This document shows, piece after piece, positions 23,401 through 35,400 of a stretch of 64,000 nucleotides of DNA; position 1 is the first letter of the stretch; each line of letters begins with the position of its first letter. Source of the stretch: Gyrodactylus bullatarudis. Its lineage: Eukaryota; Platyhelminthes; Monogenea; Gyrodactylidea; Gyrodactylidae. Both the position numbers and the translations under genes were made by a program. Under the pieces are notes generated by a model. It searched no databases and was not told the DNA's origin. It saw only the letters and a program-made list of their open reading frames with translations. The stretch covers positions 124,001 to 188,000 of the forward strand of contig SSNU01000220.1 in NCBI GenBank assembly GCA_012064415.1, given 5' to 3'.

Positions 23401-25249
23401 GGATTAGGTTGAACTTCAGCCTCAGAATCAGGAATAGAATTTTTACCGTATCCATTTAAACGACAATGATTTGTAGCCTGTATTCTAAGAGAGGCTAACA
23501 GGTCTTCTGGTGAACTATGTGAAAATATTTACATTACGAATTGCAGAATGATATTAATATTTTTGACCTTGAAAAAAAAAATTTTAATTTTATTTATCTC
23601 ATACTTGATAATATTTTTGAATCTATTTGTAAAAATTACTTTTACTTACTTTCCTTCAAGTTGTTTTAAACAATCTTCTCGAGTAAGCTTGGCGTCTTCG
23701 AGAGATTTCAAGTTCATTAGTCTGGCCAGATAAACATCTATAAAGAATTTCTATTATAAAGTTGCTAGTATGGACCAAAATGCATGGGAAGAACTAACCT
23801 ATTTGCTTTTCAATCCTTGAATTTAGACTCATTTTTCTGGTGAAATTATTCTTAAAATTGTCAGAATTCAAATCAGGAAACTAAAACAAGGATAGTAGAA
23901 ATGGTAGTAATTGTAAAAACATTGACTTAAAAAAATCTTTGAATTTTACATACTTCATTAGAACAACATGGAACTGGCTTTTCAGAAACAATTTCAGATT
24001 CTTCCTTGAGTTTCCCGAAAACTTCATCATCAGATAACCTAATAAAAGGGATAATAATTCCTCACAAATTATTTTTTAAGAAATTTTATTAAAGAAAAAA
24101 GAGGTCAATCGGAGCTCACTCATTCATTGGTGCTTCTTGTTTAACGTCAACATCCTCTGAAATAGATCCAGTTGGCTCATGAAGAGAATCTGTGTATGCT
24201 GCTGTATCTAGGGAATGCTGTCTGGTGATCTTTTTAATTCTACTAGTTCTTCGATACAATGATGAACGATCCTAAATAAATTTTATTATTAATTGAAAGA
24301 AAAATGGTTCACCAGTAACTCACTTCATCATATCTAACAGATTTTGGTTTCCATTGGTATAATCGCATTTTTCTCAATGTCCTCTGCTCATCAATAATTG
24401 TTTCAGTTTCTGATATTTTACGGATACAACTGCTGGTTGGATCAGTGGTTGAACTTATTTTTCGGAAATCTTCCACTCTTAAAACTGGTAATATATTTGC
24501 TCGATTCAAGACTAATGCTCCATGCTGTAAATAATGAGAATTAGTGGAGCTTCCCGATTTCTGACTGAATTGCCGAATAATCAAGTTGGGCCTTTGTTGA
24601 GAATTGGAACGGCTTAGTACTAATCTTCCGAGAGAATAATTTCTTCTAAGTTCTCTTGACCGAAACGAGTTTTTTGAATTTTTCTGGCTTGAAAGATTGG
24701 AAAGTTCTTTATGAAGATTTAGAAGATGGTCTTTGTAAGCTCGCATTTCCATAGGAAATTCGTCAGTTTTCTCTAACTGCTGATCTGATTCTGATTTTTT
24801 CTTTTCACATGTTGTGTCAGCACTTTTATTATCATCACTATTATCAACACTGGAATTTATCTGATATAATAGGTAGTTATGATCATTTCTAGACCAAGGA
24901 AAATCTTCGATATGAGAATTCTCGTTTTCAATTTGAAAAGTTCTTATTAAGAAGAAATAAAAGTTGTATCTTACTTCTGGACAACTCGTTTGACAATCGT
25001 TGGATTGCTAATGTCAAATCTTCGATTAGCCCATCGACTTAATAATTTAATAATGAAAATTATCAATGGCGGAGCTCCAATAAAAACAAGTCTGGTAATC
25101 AGCAAAGAATTATGGTGTTTCACTCCGAGCACAAACAAGATGAAAAAGAATATCCACAAATAGAAGTGAAAAATAACGACATGGATTGGAAAAGACCTGT
25201 CAATATAAAACCCTCCAGTTAGAAGGCAAAGTAAATCATTTAATACCAT
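8470..25249 (-). CDS. pcx: Pecanex-family multipass membrane protein, copy A (about 24 exons)
   Basis: Minus strand, ATG at 25249, stop at 8470-8472. The N-terminal exon (24975-25249) has two hydrophobic helices and the family's LTGGFY motif. A low-complexity linker of about seven exons follows (24.9-23.1 kb). Membrane-core exons are 22151-22527 (with CLVKSIQPD and GFNHQVPFTR), about 21715-22097 (VEIHLFGGTATVGF), about 21365-21661, about 20985-21243, 18235-18437 and about 16769-16935. The Pecanex_C part comes from exons near 15318-15530, 15140-15257, 11090-11350, 10846-11000, 9742-9915, 9329-9668, 9005-9236, 8637-8945 and 8470-8526. It contains GDIATGKFAGG, FEIGSG, ECVRGLWAGQQ and the hallmark SSADSPIGYPIYISPL. 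Vertebrate pecanex proteins continue several hundred residues past this motif; here only about 70 follow. Known role: ER membrane protein required for Notch signalling in Drosophila. Exon edges marked 'about' are my splice reading. The introns carry several transposons. Confidence 0.88.
10560..10800 (-). mobile_element. Diverged Penelope-like element 3' fragment
   Basis: The segment around 10690-10790 is the reverse complement of the 3' part of the Penelope-like fragment at 27.9-28.1 kb. Shared stretches run from the AACTCTCCAATAAATAGCA region through a GCTCACATGGGCCAGGG stretch. The adjoining 10570-10660 is a decayed copy of that element's terminal repeat (TATCAGTAGTGTCAC). It lies in a pecanex copy A intron and has no coding potential left. 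Confidence 0.6.
12018..12258 (+). mobile_element. tRNA-like SINE / retrozyme-like unit with inverted ends and a hammerhead ribozyme
   Basis: Outer inverted repeats 12018-12053 and 12223-12258 share GTACGAAAGAAACTC. Inside, 12069-12103 and about 12186-12222 form a second inverted pair. The middle (about 12104-12170) looks tRNA-like: TGTTCAAATCCCAGG is a good RNA polymerase III B-box and T-loop. The right half holds a complete hammerhead core (separate entry). Known parallel: schistosome Sm-alpha-type elements join a tRNA-like polymerase III promoter to a hammerhead. The unit lies in a pecanex copy A intron. Its left arm has only part of the ribozyme. Confidence 0.6.
12172..12216 (+). ncRNA. 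Type I hammerhead ribozyme
   Basis: The core CTGACGA (12178-12184) and GAA at 12199-12201 are in the right places. Stem II is 12185-12188 with 12195-12198 (G-C, U-A, one C/A mismatch, C-G) and loop AAAAUA. Stem III is 12202-12204 with 12207-12209 (ACG/CGU). The cleavage-site base is A12210, following U12209. Stem I pairs 12211-12216 with 12172-12177 (five Watson-Crick pairs and one G-U). All three helices and the catalytic bases fit the hammerhead consensus, and the stem II context resembles schistosome hammerheads. The mirrored left arm, read on the minus strand, keeps an intact stem II and GAAA but lacks the CUGANGA strand, so only this one should cleave. Confidence 0.8.
12275..12372. repeat. 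Single arm of a fold-back/MITE family
   Basis: About 95 bp beginning GGGATCCATTAGTAAGC and ending near CCTAAGCACCTAAATCG match the right arm of the fold-back element at 16985-17220 and the partial copy at about 20575-20670. It abuts the hammerhead-bearing unit, and both share the GTACGAAAGAAA stretch with the centre of the 17-kb copy, so the two may be parts of one composite family. Confidence 0.6.
12741..14613 (-). mobile_element. IS630/Tc1-mariner-type DNA transposon, degenerate, with about 75-bp inverted repeats
   Basis: Terminal inverted repeats start TACCTTTTCCAGTCC at 12741 and end with the matching reverse complement at 14613. They are near-identical over about 75 bp and are flanked by TA on both sides, the usual target duplication of this superfamily. 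The element lies in a long pecanex copy A intron between exons near 15140 and 11350. The internal transposase is on the minus strand and broken by frameshifts. The 14.24-14.50 kb part holds an imperfect inverted TGTAAACTGTA-type repeat and no gene. Confidence 0.85.
13036..14075 (-). pseudogene. IS630/Tc1-like DDE transposase, two frameshifts
   Basis: Three reading-frame segments join into one transposase. Segment 13815-14075 (ATG 14075) encodes a helix-turn-helix region with YAEISGIPNKTAYNWIRS. About 13670-13825 continues in another frame with NVNVCINTVRNWLD and IIKRRDYVRSLM. Segment 13036-13662 encodes the catalytic core with VYVDETNFN, FVIDNAPAHS and NPIELIWSYFK. The motifs supply the D, D and E of a DDE nuclease. 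By my count 32 residues separate the second D from the E. A shift near 13820 and another near 13660 break the frame, so this copy should be inactive, although each segment still has well-kept residues. Confidence 0.82.
14628..14905 (+). repeat. LTR-like or SINE-like segment with a hairpin-rich 3' end
   Basis: The stretch has a TATTTATA box (about 14835), then GGCAT-loop-ATGCC, then AATAAA inside an AAATAA/TTATTT hairpin. It shares the GGCATGT...GTATGCC...GAAATAAA layout with the fold-back elements at 18.7 and 45.8 kb. It could be a solo LTR (TATA box plus poly(A) signal) or a ribozyme-bearing retroelement end. Coordinates are approximate and no coding region is linked to it. Confidence 0.4.
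15575..15960. repeat. Copy of the abundant fold-back repeat family (half)
   Basis: It begins ATGAAGTTGGGTATCTATGG, closely matching the start of the full palindromic copy at 33731-34287, and continues with the same AAAATCCCATTTTTTCATCAAG-type body. The mirror half is weak or absent. It is in an intron of pecanex copy A. Confidence 0.55.
16985..17220. mobile_element. Fold-back MITE with about 95-bp inverted arms
   Basis: The left arm starts TTCTAGGTGCTTAGATAATA and the right arm ends TATTACCTAAGCACCTAGAA. The two arms are reverse complements with scattered mismatches over about 95 bp, joined by a short centre containing ACTAGTACGAAAGAAA. No ORF with meaning is present. Partial copies are at 12275-12372 and about 20575-20670. 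It is in a pecanex copy A intron. Confidence 0.75.
18636..19050. mobile_element. Long palindromic (snapback) element, copy 1, with hammerhead-like motifs in both arms
   Basis: Arms at about 18673-18835 and 18889-19048 are near-perfect reverse complements around a short spacer. Each arm carries CTGATGA on its outgoing strand (minus 18741-18747, plus 18975-18981), preceded by TATCACA and followed by an AT-rich hairpin and TTGTGA. A left flank (ACATTGGTTTTGAGCTG) is shared with the copy at 45.7 kb. In this copy the GAAA of the hammerhead core is damaged: G to A in one arm, G missing in the other. Confidence 0.75.
19408..20340 (-). mobile_element. Mutator-like (MULE) DNA transposon remnant, about 200-bp inverted repeats
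   Basis: Inverted repeats of about 200 bp start GTAGGGAATCTATCAAAACC (19408) and end with its complement (20340). Between them, 19641-19841 on the minus strand still encodes a fragment with ISYQTAYRSLK and IEWNVANNPGTHVDI. This matches the pattern YxxAWRA...NPGTxV that precedes the catalytic domain in MULE transposases. The catalytic DDE region is not recognisable, so the element is a deletion derivative. A subterminal repeat at about 20345-20375 may mark a slightly longer right end. It is in a pecanex copy A intron. Confidence 0.7.
20575..20670. repeat. Partial copy of the 17-kb fold-back family
   Basis: The GTTCCTGTGGGATATATTACC segment and the following TAAGCACCTAGAACG match the right arm at 17165-17220. 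The trailing TATAGGTGCTGCA stretch also recurs near 17250. Only one arm is present. Confidence 0.6.
22817..23062 (+). CDS. Possible small gene nested in a pecanex copy A intron, 81 aa
   Basis: An ATG-initiated frame of 81 codons lies on the plus strand inside the intron between copy A exons near 23130 and 22527. The product is acidic/basic mixed and tyrosine-rich, without signal peptide or membrane segment, and matches no family I know. Length alone in AT-rich DNA makes it somewhat unlikely to be chance, but there is no other support. Confidence 0.3.
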   Translation: MLSLKLQRDFESLVNILGRNYEYDYWNYLTFYQSLWEVGFQKYVEKKLYFEKNNTFLELDACLTNERAKISYRMGSKRSIF

Positions 25250-25676
25250 TCTAGTAAGTTTTAAACATTTTTTTGAATTGGTACAGTTTTGTTTAAAGTC
25301 TATTAAATTTACTGACTAAGAATTTAAAAATTTGTTGTGCTTTAATATGAGTGATTAATTCAATTATCGTTTTGTATTTATACTAAGAACAGTATTAATC
25401 ATTACCTCAATTTCAGACTGTAAAAGTTGATCGAATAAAATGTTGTATAATTTATAGTGTTGTAAAAATAAGTTATCATAGAAATGAGTCTTGAAATTGT
25501 AATATTCTTAGAATACATTCAGTTGCTAAAGTTGATTTCTAATTAATTTTAAGAGAAATCAACGAATTTTTAAATATGGGAATAAGACTACAAAAAATTT
25601 GACTCCGAAGAATTAGTAAAATGTATTGAATGCCATAGAGTATTAGATCATTTGCATCAATCGAATGTTTATTCAT

Positions 25677-26135
<459 letters not shown>

Positions 26136-26406
26136 TTATTGTTTGAATAAGTTAATTTGCTCAATTATGAATTTGAACATGAAAAAATATATATATTTTA
26201 GTTATACTGAAATGATAAATACTACATACTAATTCTATGAAATTATGGTTTATTTTAAAAACTCAGTGTATGATCAATGATTATTAAATAAATTCTTCAT
26301 TATGAATTTCATAATACAATAACGTAAATGTTAATGAAATATTTTCTTAAAATTATAATTACATTTTTATTTAAAATTATAAATTATTTCGGAGGAAAGA
26401 GTTAAA

Positions 26407-29400
26407 TTAATCTTCTTTTGATATTGCCATCATTATATCGTGCATCGACGTTTTGAACGGTGCCCTTATGCTTCGCATGTTTTTGTTCCAAAAGTTTTCT
26501 CTCAAATAGTAGAATGATGTTCTTATGGTATTGTTGAACAATGAACCAAAATCTGGATGATAATTTGTGAAACTAGTGAGAACTGGGCTTACATAGGTTG
26601 GATAGCCAATTGGAGGATCAAGACTTGAATTTATAAGATTTGAGAGGATATTTGGTTGACTCTGAATGCTTCTTCTCTCTGAGTGTTGTGACTTCAAGTA
26701 AACTTGCTCTTTTATCTGACTAGACCATAAACCTCTAACAATTTCTGGATTGAACTGAGAAGATTTAAATGTGTAAACTGAATTGATATTATAGAAGCAT
26801 TTTTTCATTGACTTACTCGGAAAACTTTGCAGGCGATTAATTTCTTTTGAAGTATTATTATCCGATAACGTTCTTCTGGCCGAGTATCATTCACATAACG
26901 AAGAGATAATAAATCTGGCTTATTTTCCATGAGTGCTTTCGACCAATTTGGATCATTTTCTGGACATATCAAACAGTTCTTGTCAATATGCAATAATAAA
27001 TCATAGAATTCCTCTGCGTCATCTGACGGGGGTGAAATGAAGCTATCCTAAGGATATTTTGAAAATTTATAATCTCATAGTTGGTCCTATATCGTACAAA
27101 GTAAATGAGTAGCTAATTGAATTTCAATAACTAAAATAACCAAAACAAGGGGACAAAAGATTTAAAAATTCCTCTGTAATGTAAGCAAAAGTGGTAAAAA
27201 TTTTTTCATATATTCTAGAAATTAAGCCAGATTGAGAGTTAAAGAATTTAAAAAAATTGCCAAGTTATTATCTACTAGTTAATTATATTAGGAAGTTTCA
27301 AGAATTTGATCTACAAATCACATTGAAATAAATTCACATTATGGGACAGACAGATTTTTTCTCTCATTAATGATTGGCTTAATTCTATAACCAATCAAAA
27401 TCTGCCCTTTGTCTGCAATTCTTTGCATTATATTATTTGAATGTATGTGTTACAAAACCAAGTTGAAAATTAGGTCATAATTTATGACTCATAATTAATA
27501 ATAATTTACAAGAATTTAAATAGTATTCTTTAAAATAATATTATTATTTATTTAAACTGGGGATGCGTTTAGAGCCAATACAAGATTTGTAGGTATATAA
27601 GAAAAGGTAATTTTATTCACTAAATGTACATTTCTTTATGGTTCATCAGTAGTGACACATAAATAATGATAAAAGTTAAGAATTCATTGAAAATAATATT
27701 TTCAACTGTGGAGCTTCTTATATATGTCGTACAATTAGGAAATTATCAACAAGATCAAACGATCACCTCAAGAAGGATACAGCTGTGACCAGACACATCA
27801 AACAGGAGAATCATGAAGCTTCAATTTCCAATTTCTCAATTTTGTATAAAAATGCGGGTGATGACAGCACGGATTTGTGGGTGAAGGAGAAATTCTTCAT
27901 CAATCACTTTAAGCCAAATCTGTGTGTTCAAAAAAACTACTCTTATAACCTTCAATTACCCTGGCCTATGTGAGCTTTTTCACCTTTCTCTCCACTGTTG
28001 CTATTTATTGGAGAGTTTTGGTGTTTTTTCAGCTCACATATAATCTAATTTTCAACTTTTACTATACTTCTTTCAAAATTTGTAAAATATTATTTTCAAT
28101 GAATTCTTAACTTTTATCATTATTTATGTGTCACTACTGATGAACCATAAAGAAATGTACATTTAGTGAATAAAATTACCTTTTCTTATATACCTACAAA
28201 TATGATTCTAAGCGGATTTTCGGACGTTTTTGATAAATTACGTGAATCATATCATCGCCAAAATACAAGATTAATAAGACCGTTAGAAATCTTTATTCAA
28301 AGGATTCGCTATAGTTGTCTATATAGTTAAGAAGCAAGAATAATGCGCTAAATTTAGGATATAATATCAAAAACAACCTTTCTTATCACTGATTCTTCAG
28401 ATGAGCGGAACCAAATTATTTCGGAACAGCGTCAAAACTAACTGAAAATCTTGACGAAAAAGATTATTCTCAAAAACGAATTATTAGAGAGTTAATACCT
28501 GAAATTGATCGTGCAAGGAGCGATCTTTGATAAATCATAGAAGCATAATAAAAACTAAAAAATGGAAAAGAAAACCTGAGATGGTTTTTAACTTGAAATG
28601 TCATCTTTTCATCTTGTATTTGAACCAATAAATTAAAGAGTTCAAAATAAAAACTATGAATAAAAACTCTGTCTCAGAGGTCGTATTGAACTTGCTCAAT
28701 AGTTTATTTACAATACATATATTCTCAAGGTTCTAATGTAACACGTGGATAATTAAAACGTTAGAGGGTCTGAATGGAAGGAAGTCTCAATGTAGTTTTA
28801 AAAACGTAAAAGACCATGCAAAATTCGTGAAAGCAAAGAGCTGTAAAGAAATACAGTTGAAATATCTTTTGTAATTCAATATGAAAATTCATCAAGTTGA
28901 AAAACTTACATGAAATAGTTTGAGAGATAGCCGAATTGCTGGAGAAATCAGAGCAAATATCATGTTCTTCTCATTGACAACCATGCATGTTTGAATTCTG
29001 GGAGCGTTTAGGGGATCGGTGAAAAGATCATAGACAATTTCAATGAACGTCCTCAGTCCCTGAGTTTCAAATATCAAGTTTTGTGTGTAAATGAATATTT
29101 TCCTGATAACGTTGACCATTTCTTCTTCATCAACAGCAATTTTATCGGTAATTTTGAATTTCATCAAACAGAATTTGAACAAGGACATACACTGGGATAG
29201 ATTGGTGAGGAATTCTGAATGTTCTCTTTGGACATTGACTGCTTGAATCTCATTAAAATCAGAAATAGCTTGAGGGTTTTTATCGTTTTCATAGAACATT
29301 GAAACTAGTTTACTCGATTTCGCAAACACGTACACAAAACTCTGCAAAAGGTGTGAAAGAATTTTTACTTGAACATCAATTGAATTTATATGTTAAGACG

Positions 29401-32400
29401 AAAATTTCAAAACATTTCATCTTTATTAAAATTTTAATTTAGTAATTCAACTTGAATAAGCAGCTAACTAACCATAGTGAAGTACTTGTAAAAGTTTTCT
29501 TTGAATTCGTTAAATTGCAATGTTGACAAGGCGTTTATATTGACAATGGAATAACCATGAAAGACATACGGGTTTACTTCATGACTCCATGATTTTAGTC
29601 GAAAGACTTGCTTCAATGGAAGAAAGTAATAACGATAGAATTTTCTCCAATCCGGTATTCTGCAACCCCTCGAATTTGTCGAGTTATCTTTCACTAGGAA
29701 ATTGAATTTGATTAAAAATTTACTTTTGCTTTTGTCAATTATAGATAACAGGTATTCTAGTCGAATTAAGGGATTTTTAGCAAAATAAATCAATTATTAC
29801 CTTTCTCTAACCTAAATCGAGTTACAATATAAAATTGATTGATATGCAGTTGGGGTTTTTTGAATTATCAATATTTCATTGATCAGATCTTTCTTTGTAT
29901 ATCGAATGGTGAAAATTGTTATATAAAATATCATAGAAAATAAAGTTATAATATTGTCTACTTGTAAGCGACTTGTTTTTCTAAAAGTTACACAATAAAC
30001 TAAAAGGTCATATATGACCGATCCGAGATCACCCATAAGTTGATGTCCTACGTAAAAAGTCTCGAAGATAACATTTCTTGTAATACTCATCATAGTAGAT
30101 TGCAAAAAGAATCAGCTTGATATGATGTTGGTTCTCTCATGGTATCAAAAGGTTTAAGTAGTAAAAATGATCAAGAAATGGTGAAGCATTAGAACAGACT
30201 TAGCATATTTGATTTTATTGTCTTATTCTGATCTTAAAAACTTCTTTGATCAATCAAAGTTCATAAAATTCCATGGGAGTCAAATCGAAATTTGAAGAAT
30301 CATAAATCCCCAATTTCATATCAATTAGCTTTGCTTGATAGAGTTTGGCGATAAACCATTTCAATATATTACGAAAATAAAAAATTCACTTGTCTCAAGA
30401 TCCGCATGACTGTAATGTAGATCTTTCTCAATTTCTGTTGCCTCGAGATTATGACAAGAGGTGCCAACCTGTTCTAGACCTCTCATCTTGAAGGAGACAA
30501 AGCCTGATCCAATTTCAAAGAATTGTATTATAATGATCATGTCATCCATTTGGAGAAGAAAAATGTCACCAGGGGAAACTTTGCCTCCAGCGAATCGGCC
30601 CATTTTGATATCTGCCGCTAATGACAACTGGAGGCGATATGAAAGCTGATGATAAATGATTTGAACAACATCCAAGTTATCGATATTTTCTGATGTTGAA
30701 TAATCATTAGTTCCAACACTAGTTTAAGATTAAAAAATAATTCGATCAATAAAGATCAGCAGTGAATGCATCTGCAGTTTGATAAACGTTTTCTCAGACT
30801 CTTATTGGTTGTTTCCTTTTCAGTCCCCTTTTTACTCAGACTCAAAATCTCAAAGAAGACATTGTATTTTTATAAACTCACTGCTCAGGTGACTCAAAGA
30901 ATGTAATTGGTCTCTGATGTGAGGGTATGAATAGGATGAACCCTTTAATCGGTTCAATTGAACAGGAAACCAATGTTGAATACAAGATTACTGAGTATGA
31001 CAAGATAATATCTACATATGGAAATGAGAATTATTTACTTACGAGGTGATAGCAGGACAGCGAATATTTTATCGATACGATTTTTCAACTTGAAGGCATA
31101 TACAAAATGAATCTTGTTCTTTATCTCGTAAAACTGGAATGAAAAAATTTCAAAATTCAAGGAATACTAATGGACAAAAAGGTTAACCCTTTCGATACCA
31201 CGGCTAAACGAAGAAAGTTTTCAGTTTGATTCTTTCACAGAATTACTTAAAATGAGATGTTAAAAAAATTTACTGGAATGGAATGTTTTCTTTCACATAA
31301 TTTTAGCAGGGTCTGATTTATATTGAAATTTCCATCTACTTGTGAGTATTTAAAAAAAGATACTATTTTTATGAAAACTCAGTTTATTTCAAAAGGGATA
31401 TCTTATAATTTCATACGATTTGATTAAAAACAACCTAGATATCTGGTTTAAGGTAAAAATGGGGTCGAATTTTTTACCCATTTCCAAGAGACTCTTGATG
31501 AATTTGCTCATTGATTTCATGTATAAAAAACATACCTTCTTCTGAATTAACTATTAAACTTATAGACATGAATCTTATCATCTTCTGATAAGTGTTTATA
31601 ATTTCGGCCAAAAAGGGTCATTTCTTCTCCCCTGAAATTATTAGACATTTTGTTAAATAGTAAAAGCAAAAAACGTCGTGATGATAAAATGATCTCTAAT
31701 ATCTTACTTATTCCGCTCCCCTATATTTTTTTCTCTCATCTTTCAAATTACCTCAACAATATCATTTATTCGAGCTCAATCCCTTCGGATTGGCTAAAAA
31801 TCAAAATTATTCCAATCCCTAAATGTACCAAGCCTATGAATCCCTCTGATTTCAGACCAATCTCTAGTCTTCCCATATTCCTTTCAATTATTGATAATTT
31901 CATCAACTTACATTTAAAGTCTATCAATCTTACCAGCATTGATCCGCAACAACATGGATTTGTTCCAGGTCGCAGCACTGCAACAAACATTGTTTCTTTC
32001 ATAGACACGGCCAATAAACTTAAATACAAACGTATCCCTGCTGTAGTTATTTATGTAGACATCTCTAAAGCATTTGATCGTCTTCCGTTCAGTGTCATAA
32101 AAGATAGCTTGACCAACCATCATGTCAATCCTTACATAATCAACCTTATTCTCGCATTTTTTGAAAACAGAACCCAATACGTGTCTTTCAATAACTTATG
32201 CTCAGCCCATACCAGGATCAGCTCAGGAGTTCCACAAGGATCAACCATTGGCCCAACTCTCTTCAATCTTGTTTTCTCCCAGATAACACTGTCTACCACT
32301 GACATAACTTACTTCAAGTATGCCGATAATATAAAAATTCTATGTCCATGCAAACACGGCACAAATATTATTCATGATGAACTTAGACACTTAGACGCAT

Positions 32401-35400
32401 CCCTGAGTAAAATCGGCTTATCATTGAATCGTGTTAAAACGAAAATTCTCTGCCTATCTTCCACTATTACAGCAACGCCGAACCTCATTCCCTTGATTGT
32501 ATCTCAAATTCAGGACTTGGGACTAAACTACTCCAATAAACTTGACACTTTGATTCATGCCACTTCTATTCTCAAAACGCCAAGAATCAAATCCTATTTT
32601 CTTAGAAAATTTGTGCACTCCCCCAGTCTGCGGTTACTCCTTTTTAAGCAGTGCATATTACCCCATCTGGACTATTTAGCCTCCCTCCTCTCCAATCTCC
32701 CTGCCGGAACAATTAAGAAAACTGAGAACCTCCAATTTCAATTCCTCCGTTCATGCTTTGGCCCTTACTCATATAAACAACTTTTAGACAAGGCTGATCT
32801 TTACCCCATCTGGCTGAGAAGAATCGCATTTTCTGCTGTACTCTATCACAAAATCCCCCATACTGTCAATCAAAATTACCACCTTCGCTCGACTAGATGT
32901 TTCACGATCCTTCTTACAACGCTTCATCCCTTAAGACACAGATTTCAACTTAATTTTGATGTTTTTAAAAACCTAAAGATCTCCCAGATAATTCCTATTA
33001 TTTCAATTTATGTACCAGGTAATCATAACTATTTTACTAACTTTTTCAAATAAAAATCTTATATATATATACTTGAAAAGGTCTTGGAATGAATATTTAC
33101 TCAAGGGATAGATAAAACAAGAAAAGATCCCCCACGTACCTTGTAGAGAATTATGGAGAGAACGAAAAAATCGATGAGGATTCCTTCTGAATGTAGACCA
33201 AGACCAATGATAAGACAGAGAAAGTTGACTTTATAGGAATGAATGTTGTTGGAGAAATTATACCTTGCCATCTTGGTACTTGACAATGCTATCAGGAATG
33301 TTCCAAATCTTTAAAAAATGAAAGGATAATATAAAGTTGAAAATACGAGAAGAATACATATGAAATTCTAAAAAAAGTTGACTTTTAATCTGTTATTGTG
33401 TAAACTTTTGGCAATATAACTAAAAACTGAACTTAAACTCTAAAAGATTGTGTAAGCTTTCTCAAAAATTTCGTCATGGAGTTCTTGTAATCATTGTATA
33501 CTTCACTATTTAATATTGATAAACTTAATGCATCCCATCGAGTTTATTGAATTTCTCAACCATAAATGTATGCGGATAAAATTTTTATTAATTTATTTGG
33601 AAGAAGCAAAGCACTTTTCAACAGTGATGAAAGGCAACTGCCATGTCTCGAAAGAAAGTAGTACAGTTAGCTTGGAAAACAGTTGACTGAAATAATTCAG
33701 CGACCTTTTAATATTCATTTAAAATCAATTAAAGTTGGTTGATATGAAGTTGGGAATCTATGATTTTTACGAAAAACTCAGTTTTTCATCAAAAATTCGA
33801 ATATATAAAAGATTTTTTGGAATCCTACTCATATTTACCACTTTTAACATTTGAAGAAAACAATTCTGAAAAAAATTATTTTTATGTAAAATATGGTCAT
33901 TTTTCAAATTTCGATTTGCCGCCAAAATCCCATTTTTTCAAACTTTGAACTCAAAATATTTATTGATTTGAATGTGGAACTTTTGTCAAAAGATGTTTTT
34001 TAGGATCAGAATTAGAGAAGAAAGCCGAACACCGCTGATAAACTTTCGAAAGATTGACCATTTTCGAGGGATTTCGATTTACCGAAATTTCATTGATTTC
34101 CGAGTAGTGAAAATGATCAAAAATTCGAAATTCAGCTCTCAAATTTTTAGGAAATTTTTCTTCAACTGCTAAAAGTGGGCAACATGAGTAGGATTCCAAA
34201 AATTCTTTGAAAAATTCGAATTCTTGATGAAAATATCGAGTTTTTCGTGAAAATCATAGATTCCCAACTTCATATAAATTAGCTTTAGATAGATCATTCC
34301 TCGAGATAGCTATCCTGCTTTCAATCTTTCAAACTCATACCTATTTGTACCAAACAAGCTGACCAATAATTATTATAATAATCGAGTATTTTCTCAACCC
34401 ATGAAATTGTATTGGTGAATAGTTCCAACTTTAAACTAAACTATTAAGCATCGATATAATGATTACGTTGTGATCAGAATTTTCTACACTTTCAGCACAC
34501 TAGCGAGGAAACCCGTTAAAATTAATAAAGAAAACTTGCTCTATTCCAAATTTGTGCAAAATATCTTTCTCAGAGACAATAACCGCCAGTAGAAATATCA
34601 TTGGAAGGAGGATATATTTTTCAAAAGCCTTGATTAAATTTATAAAGAATTCAGTTAATCCGATAGCATTCTTTTCAAGTCTGGTACGATATATGATTGG
34701 CATGAGCATTTGATGACTAAAGATTTTCCAAGGATAACTCTGAAATAATACAAAAATTTATTTGATATCTTGATAATCCTTTTTGAATGTGAAGCGATAT
34801 GAAAATGAGGATTTATGGTTTTTACACAATATGAAAACCTTTTTATCAAGATTTCAGTGTAATTGATCAATTAAAATGTATTTGAACGTTTTAAATCAAA
34901 GAAATTGAGTATGGCCATGATTGAAAGATTATTTTGATTCTTAATTTAAATCGCTGTATCTAAAAATTAAACAGGATTCAAGATCACAGTTTTCTCAAAC
35001 TTTTAAAGATTATAGAAAAAAATTATGATCACTCGAGTACAGTTAAATTAAATAGTGTGATTCCGGTATAAATTCGAGAATTTTGAATTGTCATTAGAAT
35101 CTTGATTAAATTTTATCATCATCATTATCGATTTCTTGACAAAAGAATTTTGATTTTGTGTAAAATTCATAAATCCTCATATTGTGTTTTTATAGATAGG
35201 TTTCAAGAAACATATGACAATACAATTGCAAGATAATGACGAAAAACTAACTTTATTCATTTCTGGATAGAGATAATAGGCAAGTAATCCACAGGCAATA
35301 TCGATCCATAAGAATACTTTGAGAAGAGTTATTTGCAAATTGGAATCCCTCAAAACAAGGATGAAAATGGCAGTGAAACTTATCATAAAGATAGTAAGTA

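Noticed and set aside
29812..30105. 97-codon hydrophobic frame on the minus strand
   Set aside because: It falls where pecanex copies A and C have only intron, does not start at ATG, and resembles no receptor family; AT-rich hydrophobic chance frame.
33960..34199. Overlapping frames on both strands
   Set aside because: Produced by the palindromic repeat at 33731-34287.
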